Part shown: positions 27,044 to 37,287 of the stretch, one piece after another
How positions within the stretch are numbered: the first letter of the stretch is position 1
Layout: the number at the start of each line of letters is the position of its first letter
From: Chitinophagaceae bacterium
Lineage (GTDB): Bacteria; Bacteroidota; Bacteroidia; Chitinophagales; Chitinophagaceae
DNA length: 64,000 bases
Direction of reading: 5' to 3'
NCBI GenBank assembly: GCA_019745155.1
Contig: JAIETM010000001.1
Coordinates: 164,394 to 228,393, forward strand
Notes under the pieces: generated by a model
Databases searched by the model: none
Told to the model about the DNA's origin: nothing
What the model saw: only the letters and a program-made list of their open reading frames with translations
Position numbers and translations under genes: made by a program

Positions 27044-27775
27044 TCACGCATTCCAAATCCGCCAATTGGCTTCTGCCTGAATAGTGAGCATAGCATAACC
27101 ATTCTGTACACTGGCGCCCTGTGCTTTGGCCTTTTGCATGAATAGTGTTTCTGCAGGATTATAGACCAAATCGAAACAATGATGATGATCTGTTAAGTAT
27201 TGATAAGGGATGGGCGCACAAGCATCCACTGCAGGAAAAGTACCTAAGGGTGTAGTATTGATAATGAGACGATGCTTTTCCATCAGCGTAGCATCTAAGG
27301 CTTCATAAGCCAAGCCCTTGCCCGCCGGATTGCGTGATACAAACTGATAACGAATACCCAATCTACCCAACACAAAAGCCACGCCAGCCGCAGCACCACC
27401 CGTACCAAGAATCAGTGCGTGGGTATGCTCAGGCTTCAAATATGGTAAAAGAGATTGTTCGAAACCAATAATATCTGTGTTATAGCCTACCAACTTTCCA
27501 GCATCCAGTTTGATGCAATTACAAGCTTGCATGGCTGCCACTTCGGGACTAATTGTATCGAGATATGGAAGTACTTGTTGCTTATATGGTATCGTCACAG
27601 CTACACCACATAATTGCGGGTATTGCTTCCACAATTCAGGAAACAGTTCAATAGAAGGAAGGGAAAAGTTCTCAAAAGCAACATCGGTTATCCCTTCGCG
27701 ACCGAACTTCTCTTCAAAATATTTTTTGGAGAAAGAGTGTCCGAGTGGATAACCGATGAGGCCAAATACACGCAT
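27044..27775 (-). CDS. aroE: Shikimate dehydrogenase
   Basis: A 243-residue NADP-dependent enzyme of aromatic amino acid synthesis, shorter than the 272-residue E. coli AroE. The shikimate-binding loop is GYPLGHSFSKKYFEEKFG. The catalytic Lys is in GVAVTIPYKQQVLPYLD, the Asp in YNTDIIGFEQSL, and the nucleotide motif is LGTGGAAAGVAFVLGRLG. It is one base downstream of the ComA-like gene. Confidence 0.95.
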   Translation of the reverse strand: MRVFGLIGYPLGHSFSKKYFEEKFGREGITDVAFENFSLPSIELFPELWKQYPQLCGVAVTIPYKQQVLPYLDTISPEVAAMQACNCIKLDAGKLVGYNTDIIGFEQSLLPYLKPEHTHALILGTGGAAAGVAFVLGRLGIRYQFVSRNPAGKGLAYEALDATLMEKHRLIINTTPLGTFPAVDACAPIPYQYLTDHHHCFDLVYNPAETLFMQKAKAQGASVQNGYAMLTIQAEANWRIWNA

Positions 27776-27776
27776 C

Positions 27777-28550
27777 TTATTTATTCAGGTATAACATAAA
27801 AGTATCACCACGCAAACCAATACGCATCGCCTCTAAAGGAATCACTTCAGTAGGCGCAATATTGCCCAAGTTTACGTTGCAACCTAACAGCTCAAGGAAA
27901 TACAATTGCTGGGCTTTCTGTGGCGCTTCCCAGATAATACGCTCACCAGGAATCTGTGTCAGGATTTCCTGTACCAGACCTTCTCTTACTTCACCGCTTC
28001 CACGATAGATACCTACATTACCGGCTTCACGTGCTTCTGCAATCACATAAGAAGAACCTGCTTCCAATTCTGCACGCATCAACTCAATCCATTTATATGG
28101 CGGAATAATGTGGGCTGCATCCTTACTACCCACCTCACTTAATACAGTACCATGCTTGGTGAGTTTCTCTATGTAACCGCATTTCTCAGCATGAGGAATG
28201 GTGATAGAACCATCGCTCACTTCCATATAGTCAATACCGTAATCCTTACATACACTGATATAATCATCGAACTGATTACGAATCAAAAACGCTTCGAATA
28301 AGGTGCCACCAAAATACAGGGGCATACCATAAGACTTATATACTTCTATTTTCTCACGCAGGTTAGGCGTAACAAATGAGGTACCAAAACCCAGTTTCAC
28401 AATATCTACGTGGGGGCCAGAAGCACTCAAAAAATTATGTACTTCAGCAATACTAAGTCCCTTATCCATGACCATGGTTAAACCATTGGTGCGGGGTTTC
28501 TGCGTACGCTCAGGAATCTGTGTTAAATGAAAGTTCATACTGCCGCTCAT
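27777..28550 (-). CDS. Phosphosulfolactate synthase (ComA) family protein
   Basis: A 257-residue TIM barrel of the ComA family, which adds sulfite to phosphoenolpyruvate to give phosphosulfolactate. Motifs include GLTMVMDKGLSIAEVHNFL, VDIVKLGFGTSFVT, PLYFGGTLFEAFLIRNQFDD, YMEVSDGSITIPHAEK and IAEAREAGNVGIYRGSGEVR. The natural product in Bacteroidota is uncertain; sulfolactate or a sulfonolipid precursor is possible. The start is 28550 or, four codons in, 28538. A TATTTTTG box lies 12 bases upstream. Confidence 0.85.
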   Translation of the reverse strand: MSGSMNFHLTQIPERTQKPRTNGLTMVMDKGLSIAEVHNFLSASGPHVDIVKLGFGTSFVTPNLREKIEVYKSYGMPLYFGGTLFEAFLIRNQFDDYISVCKDYGIDYMEVSDGSITIPHAEKCGYIEKLTKHGTVLSEVGSKDAAHIIPPYKWIELMRAELEAGSSYVIAEAREAGNVGIYRGSGEVREGLVQEILTQIPGERIIWEAPQKAQQLYFLELLGCNVNLGNIAPTEVIPLEAMRIGLRGDTFMLYLNK

Positions 28551-28561
28551 TTTAATTGGCG

Positions 28562-28569
28562 CAAAAATA
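28562..28569 (-). promoter_or_regulatory. -7 box of the comA-like/aroE operon
   Basis: Minus-strand TATTTTTG matches TAnnTTTG and ends 11 bases before the first ATG. No TTG is visible at the ideal upstream distance, so the call rests on one box. Confidence 0.45.
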
Positions 28570-28574
28570 AATTA

Positions 28575-28594
28575 ATCCCGCCAAGCGACGGGAT
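28575..28594 (-). terminator. Weak terminator-like hairpin after the TPR gene
   Basis: A 6-bp stem (28575-28580 with 28589-28594) and an 8-base loop, followed on the minus strand by an A/T-rich tract (TTAATTTATTTTTG) that overlaps the next promoter. Confidence 0.5.
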
Positions 28595-28617
28595 GATTAA
28601 AGTCATGCTTATGCACA

Positions 28618-30039
28618 TTAAATTTTTTTACCCTTTTTATACCGAGCTATGATGTCCACCACTTGCGGATTCTGCAAAATAGATGGATGCAATTCCACGA
28701 ATTTTTTCAAGAGTTTGGGCGCTTTCTCCATTGCATGCTCCAACTGAAGCAGCCCTTCTTTAGACCTGCCCGATTGAAACAAAGCTGAACTTAGGTAGAA
28801 TAAGAATACAGGCTTTTTATCTGTAATATCCAGAGCAGCTTTACACTGGTCTGCTGCCTCCTCATACATTTCAGCTCTCAATAAGCAACGAACCAATGCA
28901 TCCCAGCCGGCGATGTTTCTGGGCTTATTGCGTACCACACTACCGAAATATTGAATAGCATCCTTGTATTTATTCAAATTCATCAAACACTCACCCATCG
29001 CGAGGTTATACTCTGGTACAGAGCGGTGTATGCGCATGGCGCTATCCAATTGCTTTACAGCAGATTGCCATTGATCTTCCAACATATACGTAACAGCAAT
29101 CTTATAATGCAACTTGCTATCATCCGGATTCAAGTGCGATGCTTTCTTGTAATGAAATCTTGCTTGCGCATAATTTCCCATGCGGTGATAGCAATGACCG
29201 ATGGCTTCATAGATCACATCTTCAGGCCTGCTTAGTTCCAATACTCTTTCCAAGACCTCAATGGCTTCGCGATACTTGCGTAAGCGGAGGTAAGCATCGC
29301 CCATATTGCGATAGGCGTAATCAAACTTTTCATCAATCGCTACAGCATACTGATAGGCATCAATGGCTTTCTCATATAATTTCAAGCCTTGGAAAGCGGC
29401 AGCCAGATTAAACCAGGCCAACTCATTGTATGGATGCTCTTCTATTATACGCTGGTGCAAGCGAATGCTCTCTTCATTTCGGCCAGTGAAATCAGTCCAG
29501 AAACAGATCTTATACAAGGCTTCCTCATTGGAAGGCTCTTGTTCCAAAATGAGCTTCAAACAATCGAAAACCTTATCAAACTCCTCATAATCATCATATA
29601 CATCCGCCAATTCAAAGAGTAAATCCACTTTTTCCTCCCCTTCAAACTTATGTAAAGCTGCTTCCAGCAACTCTACTGCCATGGCCTGTTGGTCCAATGC
29701 CAGGTAGGCATCTGTCTTCAGAATGTATATATTGATATCGTTACTATCGTAGAGATCAGCCGTTTCCAATAGGTTTAAAGCCTCCTGATAACGCCTGCTA
29801 GCCAATAATAGATCGGCCTTTTTTACCATAAGGGCGCAAGAATAAGGATAGAGCTCCAGCCCCGCTTCACTGGCCTGAAGGGCCTCGGGGAGGTCGTCTT
29901 TATCATCGAAATAGTCGATAATACGCTCGAAATCCTCTTCTTCCAGGAAGGAATGGCTGCGGCCATTCTTGAGGTTATCGTATTGACGCAGAAGCTCTTG
30001 CAGCGCTTCACGGTCTTCGCGGTACGGATGTTCGCTCAT
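28618..30039 (-). CDS. Tetratricopeptide-repeat protein
   Basis: About 473 residues, cytoplasmic, almost wholly made of TPR units; clear examples are NELAWFNLAAAFQGLKLYEK, FDYAYRNMGDAYLRLRKYRE, VIYEAIGHCYHRMGNYAQAR and KLHYKIAVTYMLEDQWQSAV. An acidic N-terminal segment (FLEEEDFERIIDYFDDKDDL) precedes them. TPRs mediate protein-protein contacts, so a scaffold role is likely, but the partner is unknown. The start is taken at MSEHPYRED; an ATG three codons upstream is possible. Confidence 0.88.
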   Translation of the reverse strand: MSEHPYREDREALQELLRQYDNLKNGRSHSFLEEEDFERIIDYFDDKDDLPEALQASEAGLELYPYSCALMVKKADLLLASRRYQEALNLLETADLYDSNDINIYILKTDAYLALDQQAMAVELLEAALHKFEGEEKVDLLFELADVYDDYEEFDKVFDCLKLILEQEPSNEEALYKICFWTDFTGRNEESIRLHQRIIEEHPYNELAWFNLAAAFQGLKLYEKAIDAYQYAVAIDEKFDYAYRNMGDAYLRLRKYREAIEVLERVLELSRPEDVIYEAIGHCYHRMGNYAQARFHYKKASHLNPDDSKLHYKIAVTYMLEDQWQSAVKQLDSAMRIHRSVPEYNLAMGECLMNLNKYKDAIQYFGSVVRNKPRNIAGWDALVRCLLRAEMYEEAADQCKAALDITDKKPVFLFYLSSALFQSGRSKEGLLQLEHAMEKAPKLLKKFVELHPSILQNPQVVDIIARYKKGKKI

Positions 30040-30172
30040 CGAATTCAATGGGTTTGCCTAATATAGAACAAAAAAACTTTTTTTACCATATCCACGTAAC
30101 TTTTTTAACAACATCTCGTCCAATGAACATAAAACCAAAAATGCTGTTAAGTCGTATTTAATGGCATGAAAA

Positions 30173-30202
30173 TTGTGATTTAATTAAGAAAGCCTACTTT
30201 TG
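30173..30202 (+). promoter_or_regulatory. Promoter of a probable leaderless transcript
   Basis: TTG (30173-30175), exactly 19 bases, TACTTTTG (30195-30202). The ATG of the next gene is at 30208, five bases after the box, so transcription should start at or within a few bases of the start codon. Confidence 0.75.
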
Positions 30203-30207
30203 CTCAA

Positions 30208-30570
30208 ATGACCAGACAAAACCACATAAAACAATTACTGATCGCCACCATCTTCGCGCTGGTTGCTCAGGCTGGTTTTGCGGCATTTTCATTCACTGGC
30301 CTTAGCGACGAACGCAGCAAGAACAATAAGTACTCTCTCAGAAACCTGAAATACTATTCCAACAAATCACTGACTTATTCAGGATTAAAAACCAGCCTGT
30401 ATTTCAAGGGTACACAAGTGATGACGCAAAAGTCTGAAGGCATTCAAGGTGCTACCGTATATAACTCCTATTTACGTTACGATAACGGTAACACCAGCTT
30501 TGTATTCCCTTACAAGTTTAAGGTGAATATGCCTTTGCCTAAATTCAAGACGCCTACTCCTCAGCGTTAA
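30208..30570 (+). CDS. Small exported protein of unknown function
   Basis: A 120-residue protein with a Sec signal peptide (IKQLLIATIFALVAQAGFAA, cleavage near residue 26). The mature part of about 95 residues is basic and Tyr/Ser/Lys-rich (NLKYYSNKSLTYSGLKTSLY, VYNSYLRYDNGNTSFVFPYK) with predicted beta-strands and ends in a proline-rich tail. No known domain is recognised. It lies directly behind a strong promoter and is convergent with the next gene. Confidence 0.75.
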   Translation: MTRQNHIKQLLIATIFALVAQAGFAAFSFTGLSDERSKNNKYSLRNLKYYSNKSLTYSGLKTSLYFKGTQVMTQKSEGIQGATVYNSYLRYDNGNTSFVFPYKFKVNMPLPKFKTPTPQR

Positions 30571-30581
30571 TTCTTCCGATT

Positions 30582-31205
30582 TTAATTCAAGATTCTGTAT
30601 CCTGATTCAGGGATATCAAACTTTGATGCAGGTACCGGACTCAGGTTCACCTTTGAAGCGGTATAGGTAATTTTCTTCCCAGCTTGTTCTACCTCATATT
30701 CAAGTACAAAGCCGGGCACGTCTTTGAATTGGTATTCAAACTCTCGAACAGATGGTATCATGTCTGGCGTATAATAGAGTTGAAAAGACTTACCATCAGC
30801 CAATGTTAAAAGGGCCTTCTTACAGGTATAGCCTGCCACTTGTTTGCTATCGGGCTGCACAACCAATTTAGCGCCGATATATCTGGAAAACTGTTGTTGC
30901 CATTTGGCATTATCCAGTTTGGTCATAAACTTATTCTCACCAAACTCACGCAACACAACAGCCGCTCCAGTTGATTTATCATACAAGAAGGATTGACTAA
31001 AAGACGGTGTTACCAGATCTGTTCTACACTCATTGCCCTTGATAAAGACAGTTTTACTACTAGCTTTAAATGAGGCGATGATTTCTTTATCCGCTTCATT
31101 ATCAGCCACGATGGAATAGTTTACTGTACACTCCGCAATCACACGTTGAGCATCAGTACCGAGAAAACCACCCACAAAAAAGAGCATTAGTAATAATTGC
31201 TTCAT
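30582..31205 (-). CDS. GLPGLI family exported protein
   Basis: About 207 residues with a signal peptide (MKQLLLMLFFVGGFLGTDAQ). The body shows the GLPGLI layout: ECTVNYSIVADNEADKEI, then QVAGYTCKKALLTLADGKSF, YYTPDMIPS, and the degenerate signature DVPGFVLEYEVEQAGKKITY. Members are periplasmic beta-proteins of unknown function found in Bacteroidota. The start at 31205 follows the signal peptide; an upstream ATG would add 16 residues. Confidence 0.85.
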   Translation of the reverse strand: MKQLLLMLFFVGGFLGTDAQRVIAECTVNYSIVADNEADKEIIASFKASSKTVFIKGNECRTDLVTPSFSQSFLYDKSTGAAVVLREFGENKFMTKLDNAKWQQQFSRYIGAKLVVQPDSKQVAGYTCKKALLTLADGKSFQLYYTPDMIPSVREFEYQFKDVPGFVLEYEVEQAGKKITYTASKVNLSPVPASKFDIPESGYRILN

Positions 31206-31251
31206 ACGCACCATTTCTATATACCAAGAAAATTTCATGCCAATGTTAAAC

Positions 31252-31280
31252 AAAAAGCCCCGACGATGCTGTCGGGGCCT
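31252..31280 (-). terminator. Intrinsic terminator after yidC
   Basis: A perfect 8-bp GC stem (31257-31264 with 31271-31278), 6-base loop, followed on the minus strand by U5. It separates yidC from the GLPGLI gene. Confidence 0.88.
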
Positions 31281-31284
31281 GCTT

Positions 31285-33132
31285 TTATTTCTTTTTATTC
31301 TTTTCCTTCATATCCTGTAGCTTCTTCTGGCTTTCCATCATCTGATCATATCGCTCCTGCCATTTACTCTTCACCTTAGGCTTTTTCTTATTGGCCTGTA
31401 ACTGTGCAACAATCTTATCGTGGTTAATGATGTAATTCTGAATCACAAACTGCAGGGCCAAAGTCATCACGTTTGACACAGTGTAATACCATGTCAAAGC
31501 TGAAGGCAATCGGTTGAAGATAAATAACAGAATGAATGGGAAAATATAAGGCATGTACTTCAACGCAGGGTTGTCCTGTGTTGGTGTCATGGACATATTA
31601 TAAATCGAAATCAGGAAGCTAGTGATAACAGCTGTTAAGGTAAACAAGCTGATATGGTCACCAAAACCCATTGGAATGCTGAAAGGCAAACGTGCAATCA
31701 CATCGTACTGCGATAAATCATCTGCCCACCAGAAACTTTGTCCGCGCAAATCAATTGCTGAGTTAAAGAAACTATACAAGGCAAAGAAGATGGGGATCTG
31801 CAGCAATGCTGGAATACATCCACCTAGTGGGTTTACACCAGCTTCACGGAAAAGCTTCATCTGCTCCATGGCAAAACCTTGCTGATCATCGCCGAACTTT
31901 TTCTTCAGCTCATCCAACTCAGGACGCAACGCTTTCATCTTAGCACCACTCAAGTAACTGCTGTAAGTTAAAGGAGAAGTCACCAATCGGATGAACAAGG
32001 TCAGCAATGCAATTACCCAACCATAACTGGTTACAAAGCCTGCAAAGAAATCGAACACAGGCATGATGATGTACTTATTGATCGGACGAACAAAAGCATA
32101 CATATCGCGACCAAGGTTCACGATCTTATCCATACCAGCAGCCTGCTTTTTCAGGATGCTATAGTCATTGGGACCAAAGAAAAACTGGAAAGGAATGGTT
32201 GCAGCAGCACTACTTACTTTGATCTGGAAATTCGCTTCAACATTACCCAGCACATTTGTGGAATCCGTTCTGCGCTCCCATTTAATATCGCCATTGCCAA
32301 ATCCGTTCTTAGCAATCAATGTGGTATTAAAGAACTGTTGTACTACACCAATCCACTGACCTGTTTTCTCAAACTTGTGCTCCGTTTTCATGGAGATATA
32401 ATCGAAATCATTGTCTTCAGAGAAACAGATATTGGTCATCTGACGCTCGTACTCGATATATTTTTCATGCTGCAAAGGCTGTGCATTCCAGCGCATGTTC
32501 AAATTACCCTGTGTAAGCAACTTATCACTGCCCTTTACCACTACATCCCAATCAAGATTATAGCTGTTTGGCTTTAATATGAAACGATGTTCCAGCGACT
32601 GACCATTGCTACCATTCAGCGAAAAACTAACCTGCTGTGAGCCGTCTGCATTTTTCACCACATTGCTTGCAGCAAAATATAAATCTGCAGAGCTGGCAGT
32701 AGAAGTATTACTGGTGTTGATGGTGTACCCCAACTTCTCTCCCGCAGCAGCAAATAATTGTACTTGTTGACTGTCTTTGTGTGAAGCATATTTCTTTAGG
32801 GAAACTTGTTTTACCTGACCACCTTTATTACTTAATACTACGCTGATCAATTCGTTCTCCATTACCACTGTAGATTCAGTACCGATAGCGGCTGTACTAA
32901 AATCGCCAGCAGCAGCTACACGTACACTAGAATCTCTTCTAAGTGAATCATATTTTACGGCTACGGTATCCAGCAATTTGGCTTTAGCTGCATTCAGTCT
33001 GGCAACAGAGTCTTCAATGCGTTTTTGTTCGGCTAAATAGGCCGATTGGGTTTTATTGGTATACCAGAAGTACACAAAAAACAAAATGCCCAATAATACA
33101 AACCCGATAATCGTATTCTTATCTGTCTTCAT
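31285..33132 (-). CDS. yidC: Membrane protein insertase YidC
   Basis: A 615-residue inner-membrane insertase and chaperone. The first membrane segment is IIGFVLLGILFFVYFW (residues 7-22), then a large periplasmic domain. The conserved insertase core starts near residue 360 (YGWVIALLTLFIRLVTSPLT) and carries an Arg in a membrane segment (the groove), then FREAGVNPLGGCIPALLQIP. The tail is basic (KKKPKVKSKWQERYDQMM), as in ribosome-binding YidC forms. The start at 33132 (MKTDKN) replaces a longer, non-conserved one. Confidence 0.97.
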   Translation of the reverse strand: MKTDKNTIIGFVLLGILFFVYFWYTNKTQSAYLAEQKRIEDSVARLNAAKAKLLDTVAVKYDSLRRDSSVRVAAAGDFSTAAIGTESTVVMENELISVVLSNKGGQVKQVSLKKYASHKDSQQVQLFAAAGEKLGYTINTSNTSTASSADLYFAASNVVKNADGSQQVSFSLNGSNGQSLEHRFILKPNSYNLDWDVVVKGSDKLLTQGNLNMRWNAQPLQHEKYIEYERQMTNICFSEDNDFDYISMKTEHKFEKTGQWIGVVQQFFNTTLIAKNGFGNGDIKWERRTDSTNVLGNVEANFQIKVSSAAATIPFQFFFGPNDYSILKKQAAGMDKIVNLGRDMYAFVRPINKYIIMPVFDFFAGFVTSYGWVIALLTLFIRLVTSPLTYSSYLSGAKMKALRPELDELKKKFGDDQQGFAMEQMKLFREAGVNPLGGCIPALLQIPIFFALYSFFNSAIDLRGQSFWWADDLSQYDVIARLPFSIPMGFGDHISLFTLTAVITSFLISIYNMSMTPTQDNPALKYMPYIFPFILLFIFNRLPSALTWYYTVSNVMTLALQFVIQNYIINHDKIVAQLQANKKKPKVKSKWQERYDQMMESQKKLQDMKEKNKKK

Positions 33133-33152
33133 ACGTTTTCTTGCGTGAGGCG

Positions 33153-33160
33153 CAAAGGTA
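33153..33160 (-). promoter_or_regulatory. yidC -7 box
   Basis: Minus-strand TACCTTTG, 20 bases before the yidC ATG. No clear TTG at 19 bases upstream; the same box sequence serves fusA, rpsJ and rpsL. Confidence 0.5.
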
Positions 33161-33316
33161 GGGAACGGGGGCAAGATTCAGGCTGCGATTTCAGACAGGT
33201 TCCCACAAGCTTCCACACCTCACTTTAACACTGTTTGTTGCTGAAATTGTCTTTTCTTTACAATCATTCCTTCTTCAACCGCCCAACTTCCACCATTCAC
33301 GCTTTAATGTACTGAT

Positions 33317-34507
33317 ATGCAGGAAAAACAGCATGTGTTTTCCGGGCAGGAAGTCTATGCCCCTACCCGATGGGAACAGTTTTTATGGTGGTTGGCTACA
33401 GCCGAAGCAAATCTATTAAAAACCTGTGTGGTTGACCGCAACCGCTATGCCATCATTGGTATGAGTGTGATGGGCACTTGGGTATTTGCTACGCTTGCCT
33501 GGACTTACTTCTTCAGCACAGTTGTAAGTAACTGGTTACTCGCGATTCCACTCGGCATTGTGATGGGTGGATTAATACTCACCATTGACCGAGCCCTCAT
33601 TAAGGGAATCAACAAACAACAGAAAAAACAACTTAGTCCAATCCTATTGCGTGGATTGCTCGCGATTGCCATTGGCACATTCATGGCGCAACCTGCTTTG
33701 TTGTATTTATTCAATAAGGAGATACACCTACAAATATCATTGGATAATGAAACACGCAAGCGCGAGAAAATGGCAGGTATTGATACAGCCTATGCGAGCA
33801 CCATACTATCTATCACCACCAAAAAACAAACACTTGAACAAACCCTGCAAACCAGTTATGCAGAAGTAAGCAAAGCAAGGGAATCATTTATTGCAGAAAC
33901 AGATGGAACGGGTGGCACACAAAAAAGAGGTTATGAAGCAGTGGCGAAGGCAAAGAAAGTTGAGTATGATAAACTGGATGCAGCTTATCAACAATTACAG
34001 CAACAGATACAACCTCAGTTGATGCAATTCAGCCAACAGTTACAACAAATAGACAGTAGTAAACAAGCAGAGCTTCGCCAATTTGCACTACTCTTTAATG
34101 ATGGATTTCTTACACAAATTGAAGCGCTGAATAACTTAATTGCCACACATCCGGCCATGCGCTATCGATACTATTTGTTACTGGCCATATTAATTTTGAT
34201 TGAACTAATGCCCGTACTGGCGAAGTATTTATTACCCTCAGGTACTTATGAAGAGAAGGTCTATTTACGTGAACAGTTGGAGAAAGAACTCACCCGTAAT
34301 AATCATCTGCGTGAGCAAGCATTGAAAGAGCATTATAATGATAGAGCATTTCAAGAAGACAAAGCGCTGATTGATACACTCTTTGATGAGGCTAATCATC
34401 GAAAGCAAGTAGTTAGCGAAAAAATGCAGCAAGTACTTGAAACAAAAAGCTTCGATAGCTTTTGGCATGAAACAAAACACCAATTGCTATCGAAGCCGGA
34501 AGAATAA
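33317..34507 (+). CDS. DUF4407 membrane protein with long coiled coils
   Basis: A 396-residue inner-membrane protein. Hydrophobic segments occur near residues 47-90 (two; IPLGIVMGGLILTIDRALIK ends the second), 111-131 and 283-305 (YYLLLAILILIELMPVLAKY). Between them lies a roughly 150-residue Gln-rich coiled coil (DAAYQQLQQQIQPQLMQFSQ), and a second helical arm ends the protein. This matches DUF4407, whose function is unknown; the shape suggests a membrane-anchored scaffold. It is convergent with pyrG, seven bases apart. Confidence 0.85.
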   Translation: MQEKQHVFSGQEVYAPTRWEQFLWWLATAEANLLKTCVVDRNRYAIIGMSVMGTWVFATLAWTYFFSTVVSNWLLAIPLGIVMGGLILTIDRALIKGINKQQKKQLSPILLRGLLAIAIGTFMAQPALLYLFNKEIHLQISLDNETRKREKMAGIDTAYASTILSITTKKQTLEQTLQTSYAEVSKARESFIAETDGTGGTQKRGYEAVAKAKKVEYDKLDAAYQQLQQQIQPQLMQFSQQLQQIDSSKQAELRQFALLFNDGFLTQIEALNNLIATHPAMRYRYYLLLAILILIELMPVLAKYLLPSGTYEEKVYLREQLEKELTRNNHLREQALKEHYNDRAFQEDKALIDTLFDEANHRKQVVSEKMQQVLETKSFDSFWHETKHQLLSKPEE

Positions 34508-34514
34508 AATTCTT

Positions 34515-36167
<1,653 letters not shown>

Positions 36168-36264
36168 TTACAATAAATATGGTTCAGGCCACGGTTTGCA
36201 GCCTTTAAATTCTACTAAAACGACCTTGAAAAAGTTGTGGTGATGAAAAATCTCAGAGGTCGTA

Positions 36265-36272
36265 CAAACCTA
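36265..36272 (-). promoter_or_regulatory. Candidate pyrG -7 box
   Basis: Minus-strand TAGGTTTG about 100 bases before the pyrG ATG, which would leave a roughly 97-base leader. No TTG is found at the ideal distance, so this is tentative. Confidence 0.35.
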
Positions 36273-36374
36273 CAGCAAAAACCACGTTTTGTAAAAATTA
36301 ATCCTGCTGTAGAACTAAGCGAAATCGATTTTGTTAATTTTCCGTGTACATTTTTTGAAACCAAACACTGACCA

Positions 36375-37259
36375 ATGAAAAAAATCTTGTTACTCTCCGC
36401 CGCCGCTTTCATTACGGCAGGCTTACTTAGCTACACTTTTAGGCAAAACCATCAGATTCAACCGCTTACTGCCGAGTGCTATATCGCCTGTTTTAATGCG
36501 GAGACCAGAGATGAAATTCAAATAGATGCAACCAAACCCGGATTCGCCGCGCTGCACCCTTATCCGAAAGCCTATACGCTGGAAAACCCCAAGGGCCAAA
36601 TGGTACAATTTCCTGCGAGCGATGGCCTAAATGCGCAAGGCTATCTACTGAAAGCCAAAAAGAAGACGAAAAATTGGTTGTTTGTGATTCAGGAATGGTG
36701 GGGACTGAACGACAATATTAAAAGAGAAGCTGAACAATACTATCAAGAGCTGGGAGATGTAAACGTGATTGCATTAGACATGTATGATGGTAAAGTAGCT
36801 GCAACTCCAGACAGTGCTATGGTGTACATGCGCGGTGCAAAAGCAGATCGATTGGAAGCAATCGTGAAAGCTGCTTTGGCTTACGCAGGCACTGACGCTA
36901 AAATTTATACGGTGGGTTGGTGTTTTGGCGGTGGCTGGAGTTTACAATCTACCATCCTTGCTGGCAAGCAGGCTGCTGGTTGTATCATGTATTACGGTCG
37001 CCCGGAAAACAATCTGGAAAAACTGAAAACCATCAACTGTGATGTGATCGGATTCTTCGGTACCAAAGACAGAGGTATTCCGAACGAAGTAGTAGACGCT
37101 TTCGAGAAGAATATGAAGGATTTAGGGAAGACTATCAGCCTGCATCGCTATGAAGCCGGCCATGGATTTGCCAATCCATCCAACCCTGCATTCGATAAAA
37201 CTGCAACAGAAGATACCCATCAAAAAACGATCAGCTTTTTAAAAAGTAAAATGAAATAA
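36375..37259 (+). CDS. Dienelactone hydrolase family protein, exported
   Basis: A 294-residue alpha/beta hydrolase with a signal peptide or anchor (KKILLLSAAAFITAGLLSYT). The catalytic Cys is in VGWCFGGGWSL, the Asp in GFFGTKDRGIP and the His in YEAGHGFANPS, the Cys-Asp-His triad of dienelactone hydrolases. WLFVIQEWWGLND near residue 95 carries the conserved Glu that activates the Cys. The natural substrate in this setting is unknown. The mature region before the domain is about 60 residues longer than in the minimal family. Confidence 0.9.
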   Translation: MKKILLLSAAAFITAGLLSYTFRQNHQIQPLTAECYIACFNAETRDEIQIDATKPGFAALHPYPKAYTLENPKGQMVQFPASDGLNAQGYLLKAKKKTKNWLFVIQEWWGLNDNIKREAEQYYQELGDVNVIALDMYDGKVAATPDSAMVYMRGAKADRLEAIVKAALAYAGTDAKIYTVGWCFGGGWSLQSTILAGKQAAGCIMYYGRPENNLEKLKTINCDVIGFFGTKDRGIPNEVVDAFEKNMKDLGKTISLHRYEAGHGFANPSNPAFDKTATEDTHQKTISFLKSKMK

Positions 37260-37263
37260 AAGC

Positions 37264-37287
37264 AAAGGGGGCAGTCGCCCCCTTTTT
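37264..37287 (+). terminator. Bidirectional terminator between convergent genes
   Basis: A 9-bp stem AAAGGGGGC/GCCCCCTTT (37264-37272 with 37277-37285) with an AGTC loop and a T-run on the plus strand. It overlaps the proC stop region at 37286 by position only. Confidence 0.88.
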
